64,000 nt of DNA. It comes from Anaerolineales bacterium (lineage in GTDB: Bacteria > Chloroflexota > Anaerolineae > Anaerolineales > Villigracilaceae). How positions within the stretch are numbered: position 1 is the first letter of the stretch; every line of letters starts with the position of its first letter. Position numbers and translations under genes: made by a program. The stretch spans positions 1 to 64,000 of the forward strand of contig JAEURJ010000002.1 of assembly GCA_016789305.1 (NCBI GenBank). The letters are read 5' to 3'. The notes under the pieces are model-generated. The model did no database searches. It saw only the letters and a program-made list of their open reading frames with translations, and was not told the origin of the DNA. Shown one piece after another: positions 16,414-24,840 of this stretch.

Positions 16414-17424
16414 TTACGGGGTGGTTGTGTTCGGCAATGGCAGGATGAATTGATTGCCGCTCGGGATAAAGATCGTCTCCACGCCCGGAGCGAGCTTCAA
16501 GACATATTGATATTGCACCAACTGGGGCGTGAGTGATTGCGAGAGCAATTGGTTGGCCTGCGCTTCAGCCTGCGCCTGGATCAAACGCGCCTCAGCTTCA
16601 CCCTTGGCTGCGATCACGGCGGCATCGGCAGCACCCTGTGCCACCTGACGAGCTTGTTCTGCTTCCTGTTTTTTCGACTCAACGACGAACTTGGCTTGTT
16701 GGGCCTGCTGTTCTGCGATTTGCTTTTGTTCCACCGCCAGAGCATATTCCTCGCTGAAGTGGATGTCACGCAGGACGAAATCGACAAGAATTAAATCGTT
16801 TTCCTTGAATTTCTCCTCCATCAGCGTGGTTACCTGGCTTTCCAGTGCTCCGCGCTGGGTGCTGACAATTTCCTCCACACCAAATTGCGAGGCTACGTCG
16901 CGGATAATACCGCGCACCGTCGGACGCACCAATTCATCTGTGTAGCGATCCTGCCATGTGATGTGCAATTGAATGATGCTGTTTGGATCGATCGAGTAGA
17001 TAACCGACGATTCAATGAATATTTCCTGACCATCTTTGGTGCGGGCACGGATCGAATCATCGCCGGCTATGTTGCCTTCCCCTTGTGTAGCAGACATCGT
17101 ATAAGTTTGTCGGGAGATGGGATATCTGCGGACCTGTTCAACAAATGGAATAATCCAATGAATGCCGGGGTCAAGCGATTCTTTTCGCACACCGCCATCA
17201 GCAAAAGCTGAGAACACGACTCCGCGTTCCTCCGGCTGGATGTATACGATCCCCGCGCCCAAAGCAGTCATTAAAACTGCTACAACAAGCAAAACGACCA
17301 CCAAGGTGCTCAATCCTTTTGCAGGTTGGTTTCGGCTGGTACGTACAAAAATCATCACAAGCACGCCGACAAACCCCAACCAGGCGAAAGATGCAATTCC
17401 CTGCAGTAAAGCTGAAATATTCAT
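16414..17424 (-). CDS. Prohibitin-like SPFH/Band 7 membrane protein
   Basis: A 336-residue protein with two N-terminal hydrophobic segments (about 8-27 and 38-60) and then an SPFH/Band 7 domain (about 65-235) of prohibitin type, with 'PGIHWIIPFVEQVRRYPISRQ'. A long Gln/Ala/Glu-rich coiled coil (about 235-300) follows and is typical of oligomerising prohibitins. Such proteins form large membrane rings that organise membrane regions and can hold membrane proteases. It shares a 45-bp promoter region with the divergent gene at 17470. A GAGGAG site supports the ATG. Confidence 0.88.
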   Translation of the reverse strand: MNISALLQGIASFAWLGFVGVLVMIFVRTSRNQPAKGLSTLVVVLLVVAVLMTALGAGIVYIQPEERGVVFSAFADGGVRKESLDPGIHWIIPFVEQVRRYPISRQTYTMSATQGEGNIAGDDSIRARTKDGQEIFIESSVIYSIDPNSIIQLHITWQDRYTDELVRPTVRGIIRDVASQFGVEEIVSTQRGALESQVTTLMEEKFKENDLILVDFVLRDIHFSEEYALAVEQKQIAEQQAQQAKFVVESKKQEAEQARQVAQGAADAAVIAAKGEAEARLIQAQAEAQANQLLSQSLTPQLVQYQYVLKLAPGVETIFIPSGNQFILPLPNTTTP

Positions 17425-17457
17425 GACTCCTCTTTCCTTTGGAAAAATTTACTTGAT

Positions 17458-17463
17458 TATAAT
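17458..17463 (+). promoter_or_regulatory. -10 box of a probably leaderless gene
   Basis: TATAAT ends 6 bp before the ATG at 17470, and no ribosome site lies between them. Transcription would start at or next to the A of the start codon. No clear -35 box is visible. Confidence 0.45.
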
Positions 17464-17469
17464 CATCCC

Positions 17470-18144
17470 ATGCATACAAGCACAGGTCAACTCACACAAA
17501 TGTACCTGGAAGGTTCAGCCCAATTGGACTGCCCGCCCAATTTGATCCCAACGCCCGGGCAATATCTTTATGCCCATGCCATCGCTTCTGACTCGCCTTT
17601 GCCTGTTCCTGTCTATTTCTACGACTCGGCGCCGCAAGGGTTTCGCATTGCGCCGCCTTATCCTTCCAACTGGACAATCGGGTCGAAGCTAACCTTACGC
17701 GGCCCGCTTGGGCATGGCTTTTCCATTCCGGTTACCTCCCGTAAAGTGGCTCTGGTCGCCTTCGACGACTCTCCCGCCCGCCTGCATGGATTGATTCCGC
17801 TTGCCTTGAAGAATGAGATGGAAACCGTTCTGGTGTGCAACCCCCCGGTGGGCGACATGCCTGAAGACGTAGAGGTACAACCTCTGCAAGCTTTGGGTGA
17901 AATCTGCAAATGGGCAGATTTTATTGCTCTCGATGTTGCCCGCGAGAATCTGAATCAACTAAAGGAAGTGATTTTTGGCCAGTGGCAGCTATCGGCGGTG
18001 CGTGAGGCGCAGGTTTTAATCCGTACTCCCATGCCGTGCGGTGGGCTGGCCGAATGCGGAGTCTGTGCGGTTGGCATCCATCATGATTGGCAGATGGCAT
18101 GTAAGGATGGGCCGGTATTCGTTTTGAAAGATGTGCTTAAATAA
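17470..18144 (+). CDS. PyrK-like iron-sulfur protein (ferredoxin-reductase-type fold)
   Basis: A 224-residue protein that follows the layout of the PyrK electron-transfer subunit of dihydroorotate dehydrogenase B. A beta-barrel-like N-terminal half (about 1-90) precedes a nucleotide-binding-like half. The C-terminal iron-sulfur loop reads MPCGGLAECGVCAVG...MACKDGPVF (about 187-219), with four Cys positioned to bind a [2Fe-2S] cluster. The usual Arg-x-Tyr-Ser FAD-binding motif of the barrel is not seen; 'VPVYFYDSAPQ' occupies that place. pyrD is not adjacent, so the redox partner is unknown. A -10 box 6 bp upstream suggests a leaderless message. Confidence 0.7.
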   Translation: MHTSTGQLTQMYLEGSAQLDCPPNLIPTPGQYLYAHAIASDSPLPVPVYFYDSAPQGFRIAPPYPSNWTIGSKLTLRGPLGHGFSIPVTSRKVALVAFDDSPARLHGLIPLALKNEMETVLVCNPPVGDMPEDVEVQPLQALGEICKWADFIALDVARENLNQLKEVIFGQWQLSAVREAQVLIRTPMPCGGLAECGVCAVGIHHDWQMACKDGPVFVLKDVLK

Positions 18145-18172
18145 AAAAAGCCGTTCAGATGAACGGCTTTTT
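18145..18172. terminator. Bidirectional terminator between convergent genes
   Basis: AAAAAGCCGTTCA and TGAACGGCTTTTT form a 13-bp stem with a 2-base loop and T-runs on both strands. It starts directly after the stop of the PyrK-like gene and overlaps the stop of the gene ending at 18171, serving both. Confidence 0.92.
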
Positions 18173-19118
18173 AGTACCAAATTCTGAACGAAGTCACTGT
18201 ACTGGTTTTCAGGTCCTTATACGTACAGCTCACATTGGCGTAAACCAGGTTGCCTTGTTGCTGCTGGGTGAAGGTCAATGGAATGATGCCGATGCCGTTT
18301 TCATTGGTGGCGATGTTGATCAGGTCGGAATGTTTATCCGGCCAGGTAATGGTGGCATTACAGCTTGCGTTGGAAACCGGGCGCAGATTTTGATCTTGAA
18401 CCACGATGAAAATGGATTGCGAGTCATCCGCAAGGGTGACTGCCTTCTTTACAAATGCGTATGACTTCAATCGCAGGATGGAGCTTTGTGAATTATCCAT
18501 CGGCTTGACCGAGGAAAGTAATGCCGGTTCCTCGCGGAGTCTGTCGAAATAAATTCGGCCAAGGTCTGAAAGCACCACACGCTGCGCTTCCGGCCTGCCT
18601 GGCTGCCATTCAAAGCGTGCTCTTTCAAAATATTGCACGATCTTGTTATCGCGATATTCGAAGGTCGAGATGGGATTTCCGAACTGATTCGCGCCGCCGT
18701 ATTTGTTGAAGAACTCAAGGAAGTCATAGCAGACTTCGAATCCGGTGGAAAATTTTTGACAGGTCAGCGCGTTGCCCGAAACATTCATGGGCTCACTCGT
18801 TGAATACGTGACTGTGCCGAGCGGTGTTAATGTCACACGCTGGCCCTCGGGTAATTCAGCGTGAAGCTCAAATCGCGCACGCTGGAAATATTGAACATTT
18901 AACCCATCTTTGGTGAATTCTTCCGTGATGGGGTATCCAAATAGAATTAATGCATTGGGGTTGGCATTGTAAAATTTTAAAAATTCCCCTTGCACATTGT
19001 GGCCCGTTTCATCGAAGTACTTAAAATCCAAAGTTTGGGCGAAAGCTGATGCCCATGTTGCAGATAAAAGTACGGCTGCCAGCAACAAAGTGAATGAACG
19101 GCGCAGTATCATGATCAA
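18171..19118 (-). CDS. Secreted protein with two FGYPI/RARFE repeats
   Basis: A 315-residue protein with a Sec signal peptide (about 1-28, ending ASAFAQ). Two copies of a repeat of about 75 residues follow (about 37-110 and 127-195). Each has 'F..YNA/KYG', 'LFGYPITEEF' or 'QFGNPISTFE', then 'VQYFQRARFELH' or 'VQYFERARFEWQ', and ends 'TPLGTV' or 'SDLGRI'. The repeats remind me of LGFP-type modules of cell-surface proteins common in Chloroflexota. The last 95 residues look like an immunoglobulin-like beta domain. Probably an envelope protein; no enzymatic motif is seen. Its end overlaps the shared terminator. Confidence 0.75.
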   Translation of the reverse strand: MIMILRRSFTLLLAAVLLSATWASAFAQTLDFKYFDETGHNVQGEFLKFYNANPNALILFGYPITEEFTKDGLNVQYFQRARFELHAELPEGQRVTLTPLGTVTYSTSEPMNVSGNALTCQKFSTGFEVCYDFLEFFNKYGGANQFGNPISTFEYRDNKIVQYFERARFEWQPGRPEAQRVVLSDLGRIYFDRLREEPALLSSVKPMDNSQSSILRLKSYAFVKKAVTLADDSQSIFIVVQDQNLRPVSNASCNATITWPDKHSDLINIATNENGIGIIPLTFTQQQQGNLVYANVSCTYKDLKTSTVTSFRIWY

Positions 19119-19173
19119 CTTGTTTCATTATACCCAGTATTTTTTCGCACAACCTTACAAAATTTTTGGATAC

Positions 19174-20289
19174 TCAAATGTAGGCCAGTGCTTCAACGAT
19201 TTTTTGGGCCGCATGACCATCACCATATGGATTTGCCGACTTCGACATTTTTGTGTATTCATTCGGATCATTTAACAGCCGCTTCGTTTCTTCGACGATC
19301 CGGCTGGTGACTGTTCCAACAAGCTTCAATGTCCCTGCTTCGACTCCCTCCGGACGTTCGGTGACGTCCCGCAAAACCAAAGTTGGAATTCCAAAGGCAG
19401 GAGCTTCCTCTTGAATGCCGCCTGAGTCAGTGAGAATGATCGTGGCATGTTTCATTAGATGGACAAGTGGCAGGTAATCCAATGGCGGGAGCAGCGTGAT
19501 GTGCTCCACATTTTTAAGCAGACGATTGACTGGCTTCTGCACATTCGGATTCAAGTGGACGGGATAAACAATTTCGACGTCTTTTTCTTTTGATAACTCG
19601 ATCAACGCCTGGCAGATATCCTCGATTGGTTCGCCGAAGTTTTCCCGACGGTGTGCTGTAACAAGGATCAGTTTTTTCGCCTTCAGTTTTGTTGAAACGA
19701 GTTTGGTAATTTCCTGCGGTTCGGCTTGTTTCGAGACAAATTGCAAGGCATCAATCACGGTGTTGCCTGTGATTTTGATGATGGATTCGTTAATGCCTTC
19801 ATGCAACAGGTTATTTTTAGCCCATTGCGTGGGTGCAAAATGCAGGTCGGCAGTGACCCCGGCCACACGGCGGTTGATCTCTTCCGGGAATGGCTGCCAT
19901 TTATCGTGCGTGCGCAGGCCTGCTTCCACATGTCCGAACTTGATGCGGCGGAAGTAGGTGAGCAGGGCCGTAATGGCTACAGTGGTGGTATCGCCCTGGG
20001 CAAGCACCCAATCCGGCTTGAAATTTTCAAGGATGGGATCAAGGTGGGTGAAAATGGCGGCGCTCAACTGTGCAAGCGATTGATCATCGCGCATTAAATT
20101 GAGATCGTAATCAGGTTTGATCTCAAACAGGTCAAGCACCTGATCGAGCATTTGCCGGTGCTGTGCCGTCACACAAACGCGTGATTCGATCCCTGCCGTG
20201 GTTGCCAGCAGTTTCACAATGGGCGCCATTTTCACGGCTTCGGGACGTGTTCCAAAAACAGAAAGAACTTTCAATTTAGGATTTTCCAA
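19174..20289 (-). CDS. wecB: UDP-N-acetylglucosamine 2-epimerase (non-hydrolysing)
   Basis: A 371-residue cytoplasmic enzyme that interconverts UDP-GlcNAc and UDP-ManNAc. Family features are 'VFGTRPEAVKMAPIVKLL' (about 11-28), 'VLAQGDTTTV', 'AGLRTHDKWQPFPEEINRR', 'VTAHRRENFGEP' and the C-terminal 'DSGGIQEEAPAFGIPTLV' with the conserved Arg-Pro-Glu. The gene starts 8 bp after the UDP-ManNAc dehydrogenase gene upstream, and the pair makes UDP-N-acetyl-mannosaminuronate for a surface polysaccharide or glycan. No glycosyltransferase cluster is adjacent. Confidence 0.96.
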   Translation of the reverse strand: MENPKLKVLSVFGTRPEAVKMAPIVKLLATTAGIESRVCVTAQHRQMLDQVLDLFEIKPDYDLNLMRDDQSLAQLSAAIFTHLDPILENFKPDWVLAQGDTTTVAITALLTYFRRIKFGHVEAGLRTHDKWQPFPEEINRRVAGVTADLHFAPTQWAKNNLLHEGINESIIKITGNTVIDALQFVSKQAEPQEITKLVSTKLKAKKLILVTAHRRENFGEPIEDICQALIELSKEKDVEIVYPVHLNPNVQKPVNRLLKNVEHITLLPPLDYLPLVHLMKHATIILTDSGGIQEEAPAFGIPTLVLRDVTERPEGVEAGTLKLVGTVTSRIVEETKRLLNDPNEYTKMSKSANPYGDGHAAQKIVEALAYI

Positions 20290-20297
20290 TGGACGAT

Positions 20298-21611
20298 TTA
20301 CGATTCTGACTTGCCGTCGCCGATGCGGAAAAACTTGAAACCATTCTTTTTCCAGGCTTCACTATCCCAGCCATTGACGGTGTCAAGTACGATGCGCGCG
20401 TTTGTTTTCTTTGCGATTTCCTGTGGGTTGAAATTTGCAAATTCCGTGTGTTTGACCAGCAACACGATCAAGTCTGCATCTTTGAGTGCGTCTTCAAGTG
20501 AGGAAGCCATGTGGATGCCCTGCATTTTTGCATCAGGTTTGAAGGGTTCCCAGGCCTTCACTTGCGCCTCTTGATTTTGTAGAAGATGAACGACTTCGTT
20601 GGCAGGGCTTTCACGTAGATCGTCCACATCGGGTTTGTAGGCGAGGCCAAGTGCGGCGATTCTTTTTCCTTTGAGATCGCCAAGTGCCTGCTTTATCTTT
20701 TCAACGACGAAATTTGGCTGACCATCGTTCACCGTTCGGGAATGATAAATGAGTGGTGTGATTTCCGGAGCTGATTCCACAAAGAACCACGGGTCCACGC
20801 TGATGCAGTGACCACCCACGCCCGGGCCGGGGGAGAGGATTTTTACGCGAGGATGCAGGTTCGCCAGAGAAATCGCCTCCCACACATCCACGCCGAATTT
20901 TTCAGCGAGACGGGAAAATTCATTGGCGATGGCAATATTCACATCGCGATAGGTATTCTCCATCAACTTGACCATCTCTGCTGTGGTTGAGTCTGTTTTG
21001 ATGATCTCACCTTTTACAAAGGTGGCATACAGGTCATGCCCGGCCTGTGCTGATTCTGGTGTCACACCGCCGACCACGCGGGCATTTTCGATCAACTCAT
21101 GCAGGATCTGGCCCGGCAAAACGCGTTCCGGAGAATAACACAGGAAGAAGTCAGAACCAGCTTTCAGACCGGATTTCTCCAGGATGGGAGCAACCAGGTC
21201 AAGGGTAGTGCGAGGCGGTGATGTCGATTCGAGAATGACAAGGTTTCCCTTTTTCAAATGAGGGACGATGGATTCAGCGGCGGAAGTCACAGCTTTCATG
21301 TCCGCGAGTTTATATTTCATGCCATTGTATTCGCCGGCTTCATGGTCTTTAAATGGGGTTGGCACGGCGATGATGTAGGCGTCCGCCTCTTCTGGTTGGG
21401 TCGCGGCTTTGAATTTGCCGGTTTGGACAGCTTTGCCAAAAGCCTCGCGCAAGCCGGGCTCGTGGATGTGAATTTCACCTTTATTCAAGGTTTCGATGAT
21501 GTTCGAGTTGATATCCACGCCAATGACGTTCACATCATACATGGCGAAGGTGGAAGCGGTGGGCAAGCCAATATAGCCCAGTCCAATTACACAAAGTTTA
21601 TTGAATTTCAC
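20298..21611 (-). CDS. wecC: UDP-N-acetyl-D-mannosamine dehydrogenase
   Basis: A 437-residue nucleotide-sugar dehydrogenase that oxidises UDP-ManNAc to the uronate with NAD. The NAD-binding motif is GLGYIGLPTASTFA (about 10-23). 'AYIIAVPTPF' and 'LESTSPPRTT' follow, and the catalytic Cys lies in 'PGPGVGGHCISVDPWFFV' (about 264-281). The C-terminal domain has 'ALGLAYKPDVDDLRESPA'. Because it is followed directly by wecB, the ManNAc-specific role is preferred over UDP-glucose dehydrogenase. This is the first gene of a two-gene unit. Confidence 0.93.
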   Translation of the reverse strand: MKFNKLCVIGLGYIGLPTASTFAMYDVNVIGVDINSNIIETLNKGEIHIHEPGLREAFGKAVQTGKFKAATQPEEADAYIIAVPTPFKDHEAGEYNGMKYKLADMKAVTSAAESIVPHLKKGNLVILESTSPPRTTLDLVAPILEKSGLKAGSDFFLCYSPERVLPGQILHELIENARVVGGVTPESAQAGHDLYATFVKGEIIKTDSTTAEMVKLMENTYRDVNIAIANEFSRLAEKFGVDVWEAISLANLHPRVKILSPGPGVGGHCISVDPWFFVESAPEITPLIYHSRTVNDGQPNFVVEKIKQALGDLKGKRIAALGLAYKPDVDDLRESPANEVVHLLQNQEAQVKAWEPFKPDAKMQGIHMASSLEDALKDADLIVLLVKHTEFANFNPQEIAKKTNARIVLDTVNGWDSEAWKKNGFKFFRIGDGKSES

Positions 21612-21744
21612 GGAAACTCCTGTTTGGAGGATTTTTTATCCCCTCATTATACAACCGCTGCGGCGTAGCATTTGTGCAACATTAAACTGGCGTAATTCGT
21701 AGGTATATTGAATTGATGTTGCTGTATAATCAAATGGAGGAAGA

Positions 21745-22350
21745 ATGGATTTTTTACTCAACCCAAATGTGGCCTATGTAATTTTGCTGGCGGGAGTTTT
21801 TCTCGCATTTCTGGCAGTGATCACGCCTGGAACGGGTTTGCTGGAAATTGGCGCTGTTTTCTGCTTTTTGCTGGCAGGCTACGCTGTTTACAACATTTCC
21901 ATTAATGCCTGGGCATTGGTCATTCTTTTCCTAAGTGTCGTACCCTACATTTACTCGGTCCAAAAAAAGGGCCGCCTGGTGTTTTTAGGTATCTCACTTC
22001 TCATGGTAGTGGTCGGGTCGGTTTTTCTTTTCGATAGCGAAGACAGCTGGTTTTCAGTGAATCCGGTTATTGCGTTGATATTTTCCGGCGCGATTACAGT
22101 CTCCTTGTGGGTGGTCATTCGCAAGGCAATCGAAATCAATTCAAGCCGGCCTGCGCATGATCTGCATGGTTTGATCGGTCAGGTGGGGGAGGCGAAGTCC
22201 CTCATTCATTTGGACGGTAATATCTATGTTGCGGGCGAAATGTGGTCTGCGCGCAGCGATAAGGAAATCCCAGCAGGGAGTCTGGCCCGCGTTCTTCGAC
22301 GCGACGGTTTCACCCTTGTTGTCGAAAAAATAGATCAAGTTAATTCTTAA
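21745..22350 (+). CDS. NfeD family membrane protein
   Basis: A 201-residue short-form NfeD protein with four or five membrane helices (about 8-60, 70-92 and 103-127) and a C-terminal soluble OB-fold domain (about 140-198) with 'GLIGQVGEAKSLIHLDGNIYVAGEMWSA' features. NfeD proteins work with SPFH/stomatin partners in membrane organisation. The partner gene follows 18 bp downstream, which fits. The long-form serine-protease domain is absent. A GGAGGAAG site precedes the ATG. Confidence 0.9.
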   Translation: MDFLLNPNVAYVILLAGVFLAFLAVITPGTGLLEIGAVFCFLLAGYAVYNISINAWALVILFLSVVPYIYSVQKKGRLVFLGISLLMVVVGSVFLFDSEDSWFSVNPVIALIFSGAITVSLWVVIRKAIEINSSRPAHDLHGLIGQVGEAKSLIHLDGNIYVAGEMWSARSDKEIPAGSLARVLRRDGFTLVVEKIDQVNS

Positions 22351-22368
22351 TTTAATAAAGGAGTAAAA

Positions 22369-23277
22369 ATGAATGGTGTGCTTGGTTCAACATTGTTTTG
22401 CTTTGTCGGCGCTGCGCTGATCGTCGGCGTTATATTCCTGTGGAGTGCGATCAAAGTCGTGCCCGAATATATGCGCCTCGTTGTGTTCCGCCTCGGCCGT
22501 ATTTTGGATAAACCCAAGGGCCCTGGCATTGTATTGATTATTCCGTTTTTTGACAGCTTCAAATGGGTTGATCTGCGCGAGCAGGTGCGTGAAGTGCCTC
22601 ATCAGGTATCCATCACCAAGGATAACGCTCCCATTTCCATCGACTTCCTTTGGTATTACAAGGTTCTGGACCCAACACAATCTGTGTTGCAGGTTGGAAA
22701 CTTCGAAACCGCCGCCGCTGGTATCGCTGCCACAACTTTGCGCGCTGTGATCGGTGGTATCCCGCTGGATGATGTACTTTCAGAGCGTGAGCATATCAAT
22801 AACATGCTTCGCACCCGCTTGGATGAAGTGACTGAACGCTGGGGTGTGAAAGTGACCAACGTTGAAATCCGCGAGATCATTCCTCCACGCGAAGTTCAGG
22901 AAGCGATGAACCGCCAGATGTCAGCTGAGCGTATTCGCCGTGCCCTCGTAACTGAGTCGATGGGTGATCAGGAAGCTGCCATCAACCGCGCCGAAGGTAC
23001 CAAACAGGCAGCCATCCTTTCTGCTCAAGGTGAACGTGAGTCTAACATTCTACGCGCGGATGGTGATAAACAGGCACAGGCATTGCGTGCGGAAGGTTTC
23101 TCCAAGGCTTTGGAGCAAATCTATGCAGCCGCCAAATCCGTTGATCAGAAGACGATGACCCTGCAATATTTTGAAACACTCAAGGCCATTGGAACAAGCC
23201 CATCCACCAAATATATCTTCCCGATGGAATTCACCAGTATGCTGGATAACTTCCTCGGCAAGAACTCCAAGGGTTAA
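22369..23277 (+). CDS. Slipin/stomatin-like SPFH protein, NfeD partner
   Basis: A 302-residue membrane protein with one N-terminal hydrophobic segment (about 6-30). The SPFH domain (about 38-195) has the slipin motifs 'VPEYMRLVVFRLGRI', 'GPGIVLIIPFFDSF' and 'EVQEAMNRQMSAERIRRA'. An Ala/Glu/Gln-rich helical region and a short C-terminal segment follow. Slipins assemble with NfeD into membrane complexes; the two genes form an operon here that ends in a strong terminator. This is a second SPFH protein, separate from the prohibitin-like one at 16414. Confidence 0.93.
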   Translation: MNGVLGSTLFCFVGAALIVGVIFLWSAIKVVPEYMRLVVFRLGRILDKPKGPGIVLIIPFFDSFKWVDLREQVREVPHQVSITKDNAPISIDFLWYYKVLDPTQSVLQVGNFETAAAGIAATTLRAVIGGIPLDDVLSEREHINNMLRTRLDEVTERWGVKVTNVEIREIIPPREVQEAMNRQMSAERIRRALVTESMGDQEAAINRAEGTKQAAILSAQGERESNILRADGDKQAQALRAEGFSKALEQIYAAAKSVDQKTMTLQYFETLKAIGTSPSTKYIFPMEFTSMLDNFLGKNSKG

Positions 23278-23300
23278 CCCTTCCGGTAAATAATCGAATA

Positions 23301-23334
23301 AAATAAGGTCTCTCCTCCCGAGAGACCTTATTTT
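23301..23334 (+). terminator. Intrinsic terminator of the nfeD-slipin operon
   Basis: AAATAAGGTCTCTC pairs with GAGAGACCTTATTT across a 5-base loop, ending in a T-run. The start codon of the next gene (23335) follows directly, so the terminator occupies that gene's leader and any read-through message would lack a free ribosome site. Confidence 0.88.
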
Positions 23335-23772
23335 ATGGAAATCCTAAACGCAACCATCTTCGACCTGACTGCACTTCGCAGATTGGAAAGAGCCTGCTTT
23401 GATAAAGACGCCTGGCCCTTGATCGATCTAATGGCTGTTTTGACTTTTCCTGAAGTGGTTCGATTGAAGGCAGTGGAGGATGATCAAATGGTGGGCTTCG
23501 TAGGCGGTGATCCGCGTCCGCGCGAAGGGTGGGGCTGGATTGCCACCATTGGGGTGGATCCCAGCTATCGGCGGCGCGGCATTGGCCTGGCTCTGTTGCA
23601 TGCATGTGAAGCACAGCTTGGCGTACCCAATGCGAGGCTGACCGTCCGCGTCTCCAACATGGATGCGATTACAATGTATCAAAAAGATGGTTATAGAACC
23701 ATCGATATTTGGAAGGGGTATTACAATGACGGGGAAGACGCCCAGTTAATGGAAAAGAGCTTGTCTTTATGA
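23335..23772 (+). CDS. GNAT family N-acetyltransferase (RimI-like)
   Basis: A 145-residue acetyl-CoA-dependent transferase. The acetyl-CoA-binding motif A is 'GVDPSYRRRGIGLALLHACE' (about 77-96) with the Arg-Arg-x-Gly-Ile-Gly pyrophosphate loop. Motif B, 'RVSNMDAITMYQKDGYRTI', follows at about 104-122. This layout is that of RimI-like enzymes, but the substrate cannot be deduced. The start codon abuts a terminator and there is no ribosome site, so the true start may be further in. Its stop overlaps the next start (ATGA), implying coupling with the acyltransferase gene. Confidence 0.82.
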   Translation: MEILNATIFDLTALRRLERACFDKDAWPLIDLMAVLTFPEVVRLKAVEDDQMVGFVGGDPRPREGWGWIATIGVDPSYRRRGIGLALLHACEAQLGVPNARLTVRVSNMDAITMYQKDGYRTIDIWKGYYNDGEDAQLMEKSLSL

Positions 23773-24788
23773 ATAAATCCAATAAGCTTGTTGAGTTCGA
23801 TATTTTACGTGCAGTTTGCATCATCTTTTTGATGTTCGTTCATAGCGACATTTTTTCAACATATTTATTGGGCATCAAGCTTGAACCTATTGGGCCCTAT
23901 ATGGGGACATTTATGCTGGGTTCCTTCTTTTTTATGGCCGGGTATTTTACAGAATATTCCCATCGTCATAAACAGCAGGGTTTTCTGTCGTATATTTGGT
24001 CTAAATTCATCCGTTTGTTCCCCCCGTATTGGCTTGCCTTGCTCTTGTTTGTGATTGTGTTGGGTTTTTCACTAAAGAGATTTGATTTTTTTATGTATGT
24101 ATTGAATCTGCAGTTTATTTTTTCCCCAGCATTCATTAAGCCGTTATTAACCCTTTGGTATCTAAGTGTGGTTTTTGCGTATTACGTGATCTTCGGTTTG
24201 TTTTTGTCCCATGAGTCCCGCAACTTAATCGTTTGGGCCGTTTTTATTTTTACAGCCTCCTTGTTCTTGAGTTATAAATTTGAATTATTTGATGATCGTT
24301 TTTTTGAATATTACTTTGTTTTTCTTGCTGGTATTTTCTTGGCTAGATATGATTTGTTTCGGGAACGTGTTTTCTATGCCCCGCTCCTGATTCGGCTGTC
24401 TGTTGGGTTGGTTGGAGCGATATTGTTCGGGGTGTTTGAGTTTGGCGATTATCGTGTTCGGTCGGCGGGTTATCTTTTTGCATCAAACGTGTATATTTTG
24501 AGTTGGGCGGTTTTGGCATTGAGCCTCTTCCGTGCGAACTGGCTGCATTGGAGAATATGGCAGCCTGTTTCCTATGCATCTTTTTTTGCATACCTTCTCC
24601 ATCGACCTATTTGGGAAATCATGTTTGCAACTGTCAATTTTCCCACGGTTGTCTATTCCGGCTGGTATCGATTGCTTCCGGGTTCGATATTTGTCTTTGT
24701 AATCAGTTACTATATGCAGTTTGGATACGATTTGCTCTTAAAAGCCGCCTCTGATTTATGGAAACGTTTGACTTTGAAAGCCGCCTAA
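23769..24788 (+). CDS. Membrane acyltransferase (acyltransferase 3 family)
   Basis: A 339-residue polytopic membrane protein with about ten helices. The N-terminus 'EFDILRAVCIIFLMFVHSDI' carries the conserved Arg and the probable catalytic His of acyltransferase-3 proteins, which O-acylate sugars of surface polysaccharides or other envelope molecules. 'FMLGSFFFMAGYF' and the C-terminal 'SYASFFAYLLHRPIWEI' are also typical. Its codons are AT-richer than those of its neighbours. It overlaps the GNAT gene by 4 bp. The acceptor is unknown. Confidence 0.82.
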   Translation: MNKSNKLVEFDILRAVCIIFLMFVHSDIFSTYLLGIKLEPIGPYMGTFMLGSFFFMAGYFTEYSHRHKQQGFLSYIWSKFIRLFPPYWLALLLFVIVLGFSLKRFDFFMYVLNLQFIFSPAFIKPLLTLWYLSVVFAYYVIFGLFLSHESRNLIVWAVFIFTASLFLSYKFELFDDRFFEYYFVFLAGIFLARYDLFRERVFYAPLLIRLSVGLVGAILFGVFEFGDYRVRSAGYLFASNVYILSWAVLALSLFRANWLHWRIWQPVSYASFFAYLLHRPIWEIMFATVNFPTVVYSGWYRLLPGSIFVFVISYYMQFGYDLLLKAASDLWKRLTLKAA

Positions 24789-24826
24789 TTTTGACGTCAA
24801 AATGTCCTTGTTAACGATGGAAGGTT

Positions 24827-24832
24827 TATAAT
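24827..24832 (+). promoter_or_regulatory. -10 box of rnd, probably leaderless
   Basis: TATAAT ends 8 bp before the ATG at 24841, with no ribosome site in between, so transcription should start at or very near the start codon. Confidence 0.4.
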
Positions 24833-24840
24833 CGACCTGT

